Shown here one piece after another: positions 25,601-32,178 of a stretch of DNA of 64,000 nucleotides. This DNA is from Achatina immaculata. Taxonomy: Eukaryota > Mollusca > Gastropoda > Stylommatophora > Achatinidae. Location of the stretch: contig CM019708.1 of the NCBI GenBank assembly GCA_009760885.1, forward strand, positions 17,429,189 to 17,493,188, given 5' to 3'. Below the pieces are notes generated by a model. The model had not been told where the DNA came from. It saw only the letters and a list, made by a program, of their open reading frames with translations, and made no database searches. A program made the position numbers and the translations under genes. The number at the start of each line of letters is the position of its first letter. The stretch's first letter is position 1.

Positions 25601-28600
25601 TAGGAAGATGTTGATAAGTGACCACAGAGGCATTCATGTGAATGTCAGCTGCTGATCACTGCTATGATTTCTGTGTCATCTACAGACTCTTGAGTTATTT
25701 GTTCTTTATTTATCATTAGAGTAATTGGTTATGTTGTTTAATATACAGGACACTTTTTGTCTTATGTGACAGTTTGAAGTAGGTGGACAGTAGCTGTGTT
25801 ACAGCTGTGTGTAGTGCTTGTGTTACAGGGCCCTACTCCCTGTGTTTGCATTACAGGGGCCTGACTCCCTGTGTTTGCATTACAGGGCCTTGACTCCCTG
25901 TGTTTGTGTTACAGGGCCCTGACTCCCTGTGTTTGCATTACTGGGCCCTGACTCCCTGTGTTTGTGTTACAGGGCCCTGACTCCCTGTGTTTGTGTTACA
26001 GGGCCCTGACTCCCTGTGTTTGCATTACAGGGCCCTGACTCCCTGTGTTTGCATTACTGGGCCCTGACTCCCTGTGTTTGTGTTACAGGGCCCTGACTCC
26101 CTGTGTTTGCATTACTGGGCCCTGACTCCCTGTGTTCGGGTTTTTTGTCTTCAGTTTAGATATTGTTTGCTTTTCAAATAGTGATATGTTCTCACATAGA
26201 GTTGTGCACCATTTGATGTGGCTTTTTACATTTTCTTTATACTCCATAGAATATCTAATAGCCTCTCTTACCACGTCTCACCGGACACTGATTTCTGTTC
26301 TAAAAGAACATAGTTCTAAATGTAATTTGTTAGATCGTGTATCTTGTTAGAAATTATCTTAGTAAATATGTGAGAGTGGAATTTCAGAAGACCTCCATTG
26401 AAAATATATTTGTGTGTGTGTATGTACATGTGTATGTACATCTTGTTAGATCACTTACCTCTTATGTAGTTCATTATCCTCTATTTGTTAATGTAATATT
26501 TTTATCTTGCATTCTTAGATATTTTTTGTTGTTGTAATCTGTATACTTATATTTCACATAGTTTCATCTTGCATTCTTATATGTGTGTGTGCGTACGTGC
26601 ATGCATTGTGTGTAAAGTAAGTAAGTAATATTTTATATACCTTATTAAATCGATTGTGTGGGAAGCATTAAAAATGAAGTGATAAAGGGCAGAATATAAG
26701 ACAGACCTGCGCACCCAATTCTTCACTCTTTTAAAATAAAGATCATTCATTCATTCTATCTTTGCTATATTCTTCTTCTTCTTCTTCGTTCGCATTGTCT
26801 GTCTATATCTGCAGTCCTGTCTCTTGGATAAATTTCACTGTTTTTTGTAACTCATGTATGGAACCGTAGAGCTTATCTTCTTTAGTGGTTTCACTGGGCT
26901 AGTAATTATTTCTCAGTGTCTCGTAGTTGATGCAGTTCTGGAGGATATATATGAAGCTGTATTTTTCTATTTTAAAAAATGAATGAAGAAACACAATATA
27001 TATAATGAGATCCAGCCATTGGAGTTAGTGATGATGAAAGTAATTACATAACAGCACCTATCACCTTTTATTCATGAAGACACATGCTGGTAATGCCTTG
27101 TGTGATCGTATGTCTTCATTTCTGTGTAGTCTTTTTTTGTTTTCAGTGTATGTCTTTATGTAAGTGCTTTATGTAAGTGCTTTATGTCTTTATGTAAGTG
27201 CTTTATGTCTTTATGTAAGTGCTTTATGTCTTTATGTAAGTGCTTTATGTCTTTATGTAAGTGCTTTATGTCTTTATGTAAGTGCTTTATGTCTTTATGT
27301 AAGTGCTTATATTTTACACTTTTTGTATTGTTTTGAAATATTTTTTTTATAATTCTCTTCTTGTATTTGAAAAGTTCCTATAAATGCTTTCCTATATTTC
27401 AGAAATGAAGATAACAGTTTTGGTTTTATTTATGTTGTTACATTTTTAAAACATGAATCTTATCTTATTGCCTTCTTGTGCCGTTAAACATCACATAATT
27501 TCTTGGAAGTGTTCGGCCCATCTTTGCTTTTGGTCTTTACCTGATATTAATAGGGTTCCAGTTTTGCTAAGGATTGGTCTTTCTTTAGATGTAATAGTAC
27601 CTGTTAGCCTCTTCTGTATGTTATATAAAGTTTTGCTGTCTCCTGTTTTTGCTGCTTTCTCTCCTCTTTTACCATATTGTCCATGTATTCTCTTTTATCC
27701 CTTCTAGCTGAACTTTTTACTTTATTGTCTATTTCTTTGTATGTTGTTTTTGCCAAATCTTTTCCAAGATCTGTTTTTACATTCAACATGTCTAATTTGA
27801 CTGCTCGTCTTTCATGTATGTACTTCCATATTTTCTGATATCCTTGCTTTTCTATTCTAAACATGAATGGAAGTATTTAATGCAGCTTTTAAACAGAGGA
27901 GAAAAATCACTTTACAAAACGAGCACCATTTATAATCCAAAAACAGTGTAAACAACTAATATTTTTGCCAGAAGTTGAGAAAAGCAAGACAGTAAAAGGC
28001 AAATGCATTTTTCTATGAATAGCCTAACAACTCTCATAATTGTGAAAGAAACTTGTTTTCTACAAATAAGTCATCTGTCAAAATAATTATTATTTTCATT
28101 TCTTTTTAAATCCAATTTTATTTGACATTTTCTAATATCTTTTATTCTAATTTTGTGAAACTTCAGTACACACTCTCACCCCATTACATTAACTAATTCC
28201 AAACATTTTTTTTTAACTGTGGAACTGGTTACAGACCTGTCAGACTCATTTATGTTATTTCCAATATTGAAACTTTTCTATCATGTAAACTGTTTTTTTT
28301 TCCTCCAGGATGTCTTCATCTGTGAAACATTAGATCAAGTGTTTGTTTGGATTGGCATCCAGGCATCAGGTTCCGAGAAGAAGAATGGCTTGCCTTATGC
28401 TCACGTAAGCTCTTTGTTTTTTTCAGAGTTACTGAATTTATACTCTTTATTTCTTGTTTGGAAAATATTTGCCTAAGGAAAATACTTGGTATAAACTGGA
28501 ACGAATTCAAGAACAATGCAGAGATAATACAGATGAGCAAACAGCAACCTGTCTCATGGGTGATCAAAAAAAGAAGATGGACATATGTAAGCCATATGGT

Positions 28601-31600
28601 GAGAAGAAACAATCAGAGAATACTAAAACAAGCTATCAAGTGGAACACAACAGGCCGAAGAAAAAGAGATCAACCGCTGTGAAACTCTAAAGAGGACATT
28701 GTTAAGAAAAGCCAGTTTAGTGGGCATAAAATCTCTTGATGAAGTTGAAAGACTTGCAGAGAGCAGGAAAACTTGGCAAACAACTATGCGAGCTCTATGT
28801 GACGTTTAACGCCACGGGAAGGATGTAAGATTTCTTGTATGCTAATATTCTCCAATACCTTCTGTTCATGAAAGTCTCTTTTTTAGTTTTATTTTGTCAC
28901 ATTTCTGAGTGCTGTTTGGCAGAATGGTTTGCTACTGTTCAGTCCAGTAATGGCCGTGCTGACCGCAGCCTGTTATAGCTTTCCTCATTATTCAAGGCTC
29001 TTATAGAGATGATGACAAGGCTCTGTCAGTGATGCAGGACCACAGAGGTTTCCCAGTTTACTCTCTGTCTGCTCCAGGTGCTCCCTATCATGATACAGCC
29101 TGTTACCACTGTGAGAAAGAGAGAGAGAGAATCTCCACTGTTACCACTGTGAGAAAGAGAGAGGGAGAATCTCCACTGTTACCACTGTGAGAAAGAGAGA
29201 GGGAGAATCTCCACTGTTACCACTGTGAGAAAGAGAGAGAGAGAATCTCCACTGTTACCACTGTGAGAAAGAGAGAGGGAGAATCTCCACTGTTACCACT
29301 GTGAGAAAGAGAGAGGGAGAATCTTGACTGTTACCACTGTGAGAAAGAGAGAGGGAGAATCTCCACTGTTACCACTGTGAGAAAGAGAGAGGGAGAATCT
29401 CCACTGTTACCACTGTGAGAAAGAGAGAGGGAGAATCTCCACTGTTACCACTGTGAGAAAGAGAGAGGGAGAATCTCCACTGTTACCACTGTGAGAAAGA
29501 GAGAGGGAGAATCTCCACTGTTACCACTGTGAGAAAGAGAGAGGGAGAATCTCCACTGTTACCACTGTGAGAAAGAGAGAGGGAGAATCTCCACTGTTAC
29601 CACTGTGAGAAAGAGAGAGGGAGAATCTCCACTGTTACCACTGTGAGAAAGAGAGAGGGAGAATCTCCACTGTTACCACTGTGAGAAAGAGAGAGGGAGA
29701 ATCTCCACTGTTACCACTGTGAGAAAGAGAGAGGGAGAATCTCCACTGTTACCACTGCGAGAAAGAGAGAGGGAGAATCTCCACTGTTACCACTGTGAGA
29801 AAGAGAGAGGGAGAATCTCCACTGTTACCACTGTGAGAAAGAGAGAAGGAGAATCTCCACTGTTACCACTGTGAGAAAGAGAGAGAGAGAATCTCCACTG
29901 TTACCACTGTGAGAAAGAGAGAAGGAGAATCTCCACTGTTACCACTGTGAGAAAGAGAGAGAGAGAATCTCCACTGTTACCACTGTGAGAAAGAGAGAGA
30001 GAGAATCTCCACTGTTACCACTGTGAGAAAGAGAGAGAGAGAATCTCCACTGTTACCACTGTGAGAAAGAGAGAGGGAGAATCTTGACTGTTACCACTGT
30101 GAGAAAGAGAGAGGGAGAATCTCCACTGTTACCACTATGAGAAAGAGAGAGGGAGAATCTCCACTGTTACCACTGTGAGAAAGAGAGAGGGAGAATCTCC
30201 ACTGTTACCACTATGAGAAAGAGAGAGGGAGAATCTCCACTGTTACCACTGTGAGAAAGAGAGAGGGAGAATCTCCACTGTTACCACTGTGAGAAAGAGA
30301 GAGGGAGAATCTCCACTGTTACCACTGTGAGAAAGAGAGAGGGAGAATCTTGACTGTTACCACTGTGAGAAAGAGAGAGGGAGAATCTCCACTGTTACCA
30401 CTGTGAGAAAGAGAGAGGGAGAATCTCCACTGTTACCACTGTGAGAAAGAGAGAGGGAGAATCTCCACTGTTACCACTGTGAGAAAGAGAGAGAGAGAAT
30501 CTCCACTGTTACCACTGTGAGAAAGAGAGAGGGAGAATCTCCACTGTTACCACTGTGAGAAAGAGAGAGGGAGAATCTCCACTGTTACCACTGTGAGAAA
30601 GAGAGAGGGAGAATCTTGATTGGCAACAAGACCAGTGATGCTAGATTCCTCAGCTCTCCATCATTTCAAATATACAGAGAGTTACTTGGCTGTACATTGA
30701 TTGAGCAAATCCCACTTTATACTGTTCACACTGCACCTGGATACAGATTTACAATACACTTTGTCATTACTGAACAAACAAACAAACCATAAATGATAAA
30801 AATAGGAGATGAGATACAGTTGAAACACAGTATGTCTCAGGTCAAGACTTAGTAAGTTATTGAAGGCATTTGTTTCACATAATTCTGTTAAATGTTTGAT
30901 GATGATATTCATGATAATGGATAGAGCACTTTCTTTTTTTTTCTTCCCTTTCGTAATTAGATAAATGTGGATGCTACAGGTTTATAAAAAGTTGGAAAGA
31001 AAGGAAACATTAAAAGATAACCAATATATCAACACAACCCATCTTCAGTGACAAAATGAGTGGGCAAAGCAACGAAAAGATACAGGAGAGATGTTTTTTC
31101 TATTTCAGAGAAAGTCCATGCCGTTACGGAGGGTGGAATCTTTATTCATTTCATGACACACCAATTTAACACTAACACTTTGCTTTTTGTCTGATCTCAC
31201 TGTCAGAAGTCAGTTTATTTTGAAAGAGGATGTCGCCTGCACCAACATTCAGAGTTATATTTACATTTGTTAAATTGTTCTGTATCTCAATATAACTGTA
31301 AAAATTGAAAGTGCAACATTTCAGTATAGCTATGAATTTGAAGATTTTAGTAAGTAATATAAGGATGTAAGAAAGAAGTATGCAATACCATTGTGAAGTT
31401 TTTGAAAGGTGAATGATGAGTGAGCTGTGATGGTTTTCTTTCATTCCCAAAGAAGATCTAAAAATGACTTTCTCTGCACACTTTGTCACCATAGTGAACG
31501 CATTGTTCTTTATCCTGGAGGCCGAGCCACAGTATCATAGTAACCAGCTACCAGGAGCACTGTCCGCAGAAAAGATGGGCTTTTACCAGTTTTTAGTCTC

Positions 31601-32178
31601 CAGCCCTGATGAGGATATCGTCCCAAGAAGTTGTTCATACCATCCTTCAGTTTAAGTAGTCCTGTCATCCCTTCCCTTGCTGTTAAACATCACATAAGGC
31701 TCGCATGGTAGTTCACCAAGTTTTCCTGTTTTTGGCAAGCTTTTCAACCTCATCAGAGGATTTTATACCTACTTATTTGACCTGTTGTGTTTCACTTGGT
31801 AGCTTGTTTTGGGATTCTCTGTTTCTTCTCATCACCTGACCAATATATGTTCATCTCCTTTTCCTGATCACCCATGAGACAGGTTGTTGTTCGCTCATCT
31901 GCCTCATCTCTGCGTTGTTCTTGAATTCGTTCCACTTTATATCAAGTGTTTTCCTTAGGCATTTTCTTAATTATGTAGTACTCAGACCAATTAGTGTCAA
32001 CTGTAGCCATCCTTTCCAGTTTATATACAGAGAAGGAAGATAAAGCTTTATGATAATTGTGTGGAATTTGTACTGTTTACAGAACTACTTGAGAGGTGCC
32101 GGTCGGCCATGGAAGTCAATCACTGTTGTAAAGGAAGGTCAGAAGTGTCAGTCATTTGAGGCGGCACTGGCTGCTTAG
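1234..32178 (+). CDS. Gelsolin-like (severin-type) actin-modulating protein, complete, 13 coding exons
   Basis: Exons: 1234-1243, 1628-1708, 2500-2573, 2905-2979, 5595-5666, 7607-7737, 11818-11929, 13392-13502, 20400-20483, 21686-21777, 25508-25580, 28309-28404, 32083-32178. All introns are GT-AG and the phases chain exactly (1107 nt, 368 residues plus TAG). Three gelsolin repeats are visible. Repeat 1 (about 38-150) has [18 protein letters not shown] (62-79), DVHFWIG (93-99) and [14 protein letters not shown] (105-118). Repeat 2 (about 160-262) has GRLFHFS and [10 protein letters not shown] (195-204). Repeat 3 (about 285-365) has DVF (306-308) and VFVWIG (316-321). There is no signal peptide, so a cytosolic form is expected. 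Known family role: Ca2+-dependent severing, capping and nucleation of actin filaments. The length matches three-domain severin or gelsolin-like proteins of annelids and molluscs, not six-domain gelsolin. The linker between repeats 2 and 3 carries an acidic run (262-275). The start is set by the ATG in exon 1, whose last base joins exon 2 as codon GGA. No break was found, so it looks functional. Confidence 0.94.
1555..1575. repeat. (TA)n microsatellite in intron 1
   Basis: About ten TA units directly upstream of exon 2's acceptor region. Confidence 0.8.
1628..1708 (+). CDS. Gelsolin-like gene, exon 2 (residues 4-30)
   Basis: The acceptor is a T-rich tract ending CATGCCAG; the donor is GTAAGT at 1709. 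It encodes [20 protein letters not shown], the conserved N-terminal segment of three-domain gelsolin-like proteins. An ATG at 1621-1623 in the acceptor is not used if exon 1 is correct. Confidence 0.93.
2002..2336 (+). mobile_element. RTE-like LINE family A, 5'-truncated 3' end
   Basis: It encodes a decayed [20 protein letters not shown] ... KFRKGHANE tail followed by (GAAT)n. Flanked by a 12-bp target duplication, ATAATATAGTCA (1990-2001) and ATAATGTAGTCA (2337-2348), one mismatch. Inserted in intron 2. Confidence 0.85.
2500..2573 (+). CDS. Gelsolin-like gene, exon 3 (residues 31-55)
   Basis: Acceptor CTGCTTCAG, donor GTGGGT. It encodes [13 protein letters not shown] and LKIWRIE, the entry to gelsolin repeat 1. 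Ends in phase 0. Confidence 0.93.
2905..2979 (+). CDS. Gelsolin-like gene, exon 4 (residues 56-80)
   Basis: Acceptor ATAACAG, donor GTGAGT. It encodes [16 protein letters not shown] and NGDSYIILN, the hallmark core of gelsolin repeat 1. Confidence 0.95.
3248..5228 (-). mobile_element. RTE-like family B copy with inverted 5' part (twin-priming structure)
   Basis: Segment 3248-3674 is minus strand: the 3' end of the element ([21 protein letters not shown], stop, (GAT)n tail). Segment 4353-5228 is plus strand: the preceding RT region ([50 protein letters not shown]) ending at the same IEPI codons where the minus part begins. The whole is flanked by a 10-bp duplication CTTTTTTATT (3238-3247 and 5229-5238). 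Several stops and shifts show it is dead. A ~663-bp sequence (3675-4337) interrupts it. Confidence 0.85.
3675..4337. mobile_element. Unclassified ~663-bp insertion inside the family B copy
   Basis: Flanked by TATAACA on both sides where intact copies have ATATAACAAGATAGG. No coding capacity. Its size, promoter-like text and short flank duplication would fit a solo LTR, but canonical TG...CA ends were not found. Confidence 0.5.
5595..5666 (+). CDS. Gelsolin-like gene, exon 5 (residues 81-104)
   Basis: Acceptor CTCTTCACAG, donor GTAAGT. It encodes [20 protein letters not shown], the DVHFWIG strand of repeat 1. An inverted-repeat element begins only 11 bp past the donor. Confidence 0.94.
5678..5990. 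mobile_element. MITE-like element with ~95-bp inverted termini
   Basis: The left end ATGTATAAGCAAGGAAAAAA and GTAGGAACAGCTTTATTATT is mirrored at the right end. Both arms also share TTGTGATGTTT. No ORF. It starts 11 bp after the exon 5 donor. Related copies: 15036-15240 (one arm) and 34476-34566 (arms only). Confidence 0.75.
6380..6830 (-). mobile_element. Decayed LINE reverse-transcriptase fragment
   Basis: On the minus strand, broken pieces resembling the RT fingers and palm can be read (Q-x-G-F, DFKKAF-like, [15 protein letters not shown], S-E-W-F-x-I-E-T-G). Many stops and shifts. It cannot be assigned to a family by eye. Confidence 0.5.
7141..7606 (+). repeat. 30-bp minisatellite carrying the exon 6 splice acceptor, split by a SINE-like insert
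   Basis: The unit is GGTGAGCAACAACTTTATCT plus CTTTGTGTAG. Three copies lie at 7141-7240 and two at 7545-7606; the last one is the acceptor of exon 6. The blocks are separated by a dispersed repeat at 7241-7540. Confidence 0.9.
7241..7390 (-). mobile_element. SINE-like dispersed repeat
   Basis: Shares GAATTGGG, CACGCAGG and TTACATTCTGCCCTTCATCA-type sequence with 26620-26757 (opposite orientation). Both begin with a (GAAT)-type run followed by CTTTATTTT, resembling the tail of LINE family A. Confidence 0.6.
7607..7737 (+). CDS. Gelsolin-like gene, exon 6 (residues 105-148)
   Basis: It encodes [19 protein letters not shown] through the ELFRSYFP motif; donor GTAAGT, phase 2. The acceptor CTCTTTGTGTAG is the last copy of a 30-bp tandem repeat that presents the same acceptor several times upstream. 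Confidence 0.94.
7900..10248 (-). mobile_element. piggyBac-family DNA transposon, complete ends
   Basis: Bounded by TTAA (7896-7899 and 10249-10252) with 13-bp terminal inverted repeats CTCTTTCCACCCG. The left end has three GGACGTTA-centred subterminal repeats (7923-7985). It contains a broken transposase gene on the minus strand. Length ~2.35 kb, typical for the family. Confidence 0.95.
8181..10010 (-). pseudogene. piggyBac transposase, one frameshift and one stop
   Basis: DDE transposase that cuts and pastes at TTAA. It starts at ATG 10010 with a long Ser-rich N-terminus. The core includes [26 protein letters not shown] (first Asp), [16 protein letters not shown] (second Asp) and [14 protein letters not shown] (third Asp). 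A C-terminal Cys-rich zinc-binding region ([11 protein letters not shown] ... YYYCTTC ... LCPKNC) ends at SHRA. A one-base loss near 9060 shifts the frame after DSITGCV, and TGA at 8534-8536 interrupts the frame before [10 protein letters not shown]. The damage is light, so the copy died fairly recently. Confidence 0.92.
10570..11795 (+). mobile_element. RTE-like LINE family E fragment, expanded by an internal minisatellite
   Basis: It begins near an RT catalytic motif [15 protein letters not shown] (about 10592-10635), then decayed thumb sequence. After the array at 11040-11450 it resumes with [37 protein letters not shown] and [14 protein letters not shown], stop at 11793-11795. A 59-bp tandem duplication (11508-11626) repeats the [13 protein letters not shown] segment. 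It ends 22 nt before exon 7. Confidence 0.8.
11040..11450 (+). repeat. 31-bp minisatellite (~13 copies) inside a LINE fragment
   Basis: Unit CAACAAATAACCAGGCAGAC plus AGAGAAAGATG, with AGGT/AGGC/CATGGC variants. Leucine-rich minus-strand frames through it are repeat artefacts. Confidence 0.9.
11818..11929 (+). CDS. Gelsolin-like gene, exon 7 (residues 148-185)
   Basis: Acceptor CTCTTCTGCCAG, donor GTAAGG. It encodes [23 protein letters not shown] and the VVVKE strand of repeat 2. The acceptor lies only 22 nt beyond the stop codon of a LINE fragment, so the branch point may be retroelement-derived. Confidence 0.94.
11930..12630. other. Intron 7 interior, nothing recognised
   Basis: AT- and pyrimidine-rich sequence with poly-T runs; no coding or repeat signature that I can support. 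Confidence 0.4.
12632..12995 (+). mobile_element. LINE family A 3' fragment
   Basis: It encodes [20 protein letters not shown] through [40 protein letters not shown] and [10 protein letters not shown], stop, then (GAAT)n. This reading frame is uninterrupted over 115 codons, so the copy is young. Confidence 0.9.
13392..13502 (+). CDS. Gelsolin-like gene, exon 8 (residues 186-222)
   Basis: Acceptor TTGATTTTCAG, donor GTAACA (weaker than its neighbours). It encodes [19 protein letters not shown] and [15 protein letters not shown], the core of repeat 2. Confidence 0.94.
13604..13688. repeat. (GT)n-(AT)n compound microsatellite
   Basis: About 10 GT units with variants, then about 25 AT units, in intron 8. 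Confidence 0.95.
13847..14545. mobile_element. Non-autonomous piggyBac-like element (~0.7 kb)
   Basis: TTAA at 13843-13846 and 14546-14549; terminal inverted repeats CTCTTTCTGTGCC and CTCTTTCGGTGCC, close to those of the 7900-10248 element. It shares the AAACGCGGACGTT subterminal motif. No transposase remains. Confidence 0.85.
14560..15035 (+). mobile_element. Decayed LINE 3' fragment
   Basis: Readable pieces include MSCETWTLRAK and [19 protein letters not shown], typical of the C-terminal part of RTE-like ORFs. Many stops. Confidence 0.55.
15036..15240. mobile_element. One-armed copy of the MITE-like family
   Basis: AAAAAGTAAGAACAGCTTTA plus TTATTTAAC ... CACAGTTGTGATGTTT matches the left arm at 5678-5775; the right arm is missing, apparently lost at the border of the satellite array. 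Confidence 0.6.
15268..17063 (+). repeat. 29-bp satellite array, about 62 copies
   Basis: Unit AGCAAGNNGCTCAAACAATA plus TGCCTATGT. Diagnostic variants are GGA/GTA/GGG before GCTC and CAAAC/CAGAC. Variants are clustered: GGG around 16400-16600, and GTA with AAAC in the last run 16780-17040. No ORF. It lies in intron 8 of the gelsolin-like gene. Confidence 0.97.
17330..17661 (+). mobile_element. RTE-like LINE family D, 3' fragment
   Basis: [20 protein letters not shown] then, past a stop, [20 protein letters not shown] and [35 protein letters not shown]. The same pattern occurs at 19520-20003. Confidence 0.7.
17785..18115 (+). mobile_element. RNase H domain fragment
   Basis: [20 protein letters not shown] (first catalytic Asp) then a deletion and WICCSGHTG ... 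DRLAG-like and [19 protein letters not shown] pieces across frames. Same family as the fragment at 1-225. No RT is attached. Confidence 0.65.
18200..18955 (+). mobile_element. RTE-like LINE family C, 3' part
   Basis: [54 protein letters not shown], then [20 protein letters not shown] and [18 protein letters not shown]. Frameshifts and stops are present. The 3' terminal sequence GGCATGGGAAGGATGTAAGA recurs in other C copies. Confidence 0.8.
19520..20003 (+). mobile_element. LINE family D 3' fragment
   Basis: [42 protein letters not shown], then out of frame a [24 protein letters not shown] segment ending ATKHST and TGA. Confidence 0.75.
20041..20366 (-). mobile_element. LINE family E 3' fragment adjacent to exon 9
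   Basis: The minus strand reads [20 protein letters not shown], then after a deletion [14 protein letters not shown], stop and an (AAT)n tail. Same family as 10570-11795. Exon 9 starts 34 bp further on. Confidence 0.7.
20400..20483 (+). CDS. Gelsolin-like gene, exon 9 (residues 223-250)
   Basis: Acceptor TTTACTAG, donor GTAAGT. It encodes [16 protein letters not shown] and [10 protein letters not shown], matching the helix segment of repeat 2. A minus-strand LINE copy ends about 35 bp upstream. Confidence 0.93.
20484..21307. other. Intron 9, first part: no gene recognised
   Basis: AT-rich; contains a short near-direct repeat of GAGATTAATGTAGCTA (about 20590 and 20662). No coding signal. Confidence 0.4.
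21316..21615 (+). mobile_element. LINE family A 3' fragment
   Basis: [20 protein letters not shown] then [20 protein letters not shown]; tail (CTGA)n. Flanked by an 8-bp repeat CATATGAA (21308-21315 and 21616-21623). Confidence 0.8.
21686..21777 (+). CDS. Gelsolin-like gene, exon 10 (residues 251-281)
   Basis: Acceptor CTTCCAACAG, donor GTAGGA. It encodes [20 protein letters not shown] followed by [10 protein letters not shown], the acidic linker between repeats 2 and 3. Phase 2 end. Confidence 0.92.
21925..22175 (+). repeat. 41-bp minisatellite containing an acceptor-like TTCTTCTTCAG, ~6 copies
   Basis: Unit TTCTTCTTCAGTCTCCCTGG plus AACTATGAAGTAGTGTTCTTG, on the sense strand of the gelsolin-like gene just after exon 10. 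Confidence 0.9.
22176..22450. other. GC-richer unclassified segment
   Basis: Noticeably higher GC than its surroundings; no ORF and no repeat partner in the window. Possibly part of a transposon that includes the following inverted repeat. Confidence 0.35.
22830..23475 (+). repeat. 38-bp minisatellite, ~17 copies
   Basis: Unit GATGACAGTGTCAGACTAAT plus AAATATCTGACAAGAAAA. The first block uses ACTAAT with CAAGAAAA; later copies use AATAAT with CAGTAAAA. Diverged units extend back to about 22500. Confidence 0.95.
24040..24190. repeat. AT-rich (TTTA)n tract and flanking unclassified repeat
   Basis: ATTTATTTTATTTATTTACA followed by a low-complexity A-rich segment; may be a retroposon tail on the minus strand. 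Confidence 0.35.
24245..24335 (-). repeat. Short inverted relatives of the CAGGGCCCTGACTCC minisatellite
   Basis: Three units of the GAGTCAGGGCCCTGCAAACA type, the inverse of the 29-bp unit at 25814-26137. Confidence 0.7.
25508..25580 (+). CDS. Gelsolin-like gene, exon 11 (residues 281-305)
   Basis: Acceptor TGTGTGTTTCAG, donor GTGAGC. It encodes [20 protein letters not shown] and LKSD, the start of repeat 3; phase 0 end. Confidence 0.92.
25814..26137 (+). repeat. 29-bp minisatellite, ~11 copies
   Basis: Unit TTACAGGGCCCTGACTCCCT plus GTGTTTGTG. TTACAGG within the unit is acceptor-like. It lies in intron 11. Confidence 0.95.
26620..26757 (+). mobile_element. SINE-like dispersed repeat, second copy
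   Basis: GATTGTGTGGGAAGCATTAA ... GAAGTGATAAAGGGCAGAAT ... CGCACCCAATTCTTCACTC followed by AAAATAAAGATCATTCATTC; it is the inverse of 7241-7390. Confidence 0.65.
26774..26950 (-). mobile_element. 3' end fragment of the Nimb/I-like retrotransposon
   Basis: (CTT)n then CGTTCGCATTGTCTGTCTAT is the reverse complement of the 3' end of the element at 46627-49444. Severely 5'-truncated, leaving the last ~170 bp. Confidence 0.9.
27153..27310 (+). repeat. 21-bp minisatellite presenting eight GTAAGT donors
   Basis: Unit TATGTAAGTGCTTTATGTCT plus T. GTAAGT starts at 27160, 27173, 27194, 27215, 27236, 27257, 27278 and 27299, on the sense strand of gelsolin intron 11. The repeated LYVSALC frame through it is not a gene. 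Confidence 0.95.
27465..27865 (-). mobile_element. LINE family C fragment with internal deletion
   Basis: The minus strand encodes KKIWKYI-like, [20 protein letters not shown] and [18 protein letters not shown], the region between endonuclease and RT. It then joins the C 3' end sequence TGCCGTTAAACATCACATAA directly, skipping the RT. Confidence 0.75.
28309..28404 (+). CDS. Gelsolin-like gene, exon 12 (residues 306-337)
   Basis: Acceptor TTTTCCTCCAG, donor GTAAGC. It encodes [20 protein letters not shown] then the KKNGLPYAH helix of repeat 3. Confidence 0.94.
28456..28832 (+). mobile_element. LINE family C 3' fragment
   Basis: [52 protein letters not shown], then [20 protein letters not shown] and [13 protein letters not shown]; ends GCCACGGGAAGGATGTAAGA. 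It starts ~50 bp after the exon 12 donor. Confidence 0.8.
29097..30617 (+). repeat. 38-bp satellite array, about 40 copies
   Basis: Unit TGTTACCACTGTGAGAAAGA plus GAGAGGGAGAATCTCCAC. Variants GGGA/GAGA/AGGA and TCTCCACTG/TCTTGACTG recur in an ordered way. In the last intron of the gelsolin-like gene. Confidence 0.97.
30618..31655. other. Last intron, middle part: no gene recognised
   Basis: Contains only short reading frames. One plus frame of 63 codons (31464-31655) lacks splice context or a familiar motif. Confidence 0.4.
31656..31966 (-). mobile_element. LINE family C 3' fragment
   Basis: Inverse of the C 3' end: CCTTGCTGTTAAACATCACA ... TTTTTGGCAAGCTTTTCAAC ... GATCACCCATGAGACAGG ... 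GTGTTTTCCTTAGGCA. Confidence 0.8.
32083..32178 (+). CDS. Gelsolin-like gene, terminal coding exon 13 (residues 338-368)
   Basis: Acceptor TGTTTACAG. It encodes [20 protein letters not shown] then [11 protein letters not shown] and TAG. The sequence YAH|NYL joins directly as in relatives, so no exon seems to be missing between exons 12 and 13. Confidence 0.93.
   Translation, partial: NYLRGAGRPWKSITVVKEGQKCQSFEAALAA

Noticed and set aside
27164..27352. Plus-strand frame repeating LYVSALC as a repetitive membrane protein
   Set aside because: It is a frame through a 21-bp intronic minisatellite with no splice or start context.
28405..32082. A missing gelsolin exon between exons 12 and 13
   Set aside because: The join YAH-NYL matches the continuous helix of gelsolin repeat 3 and is in phase; no candidate exon was found in the intron.
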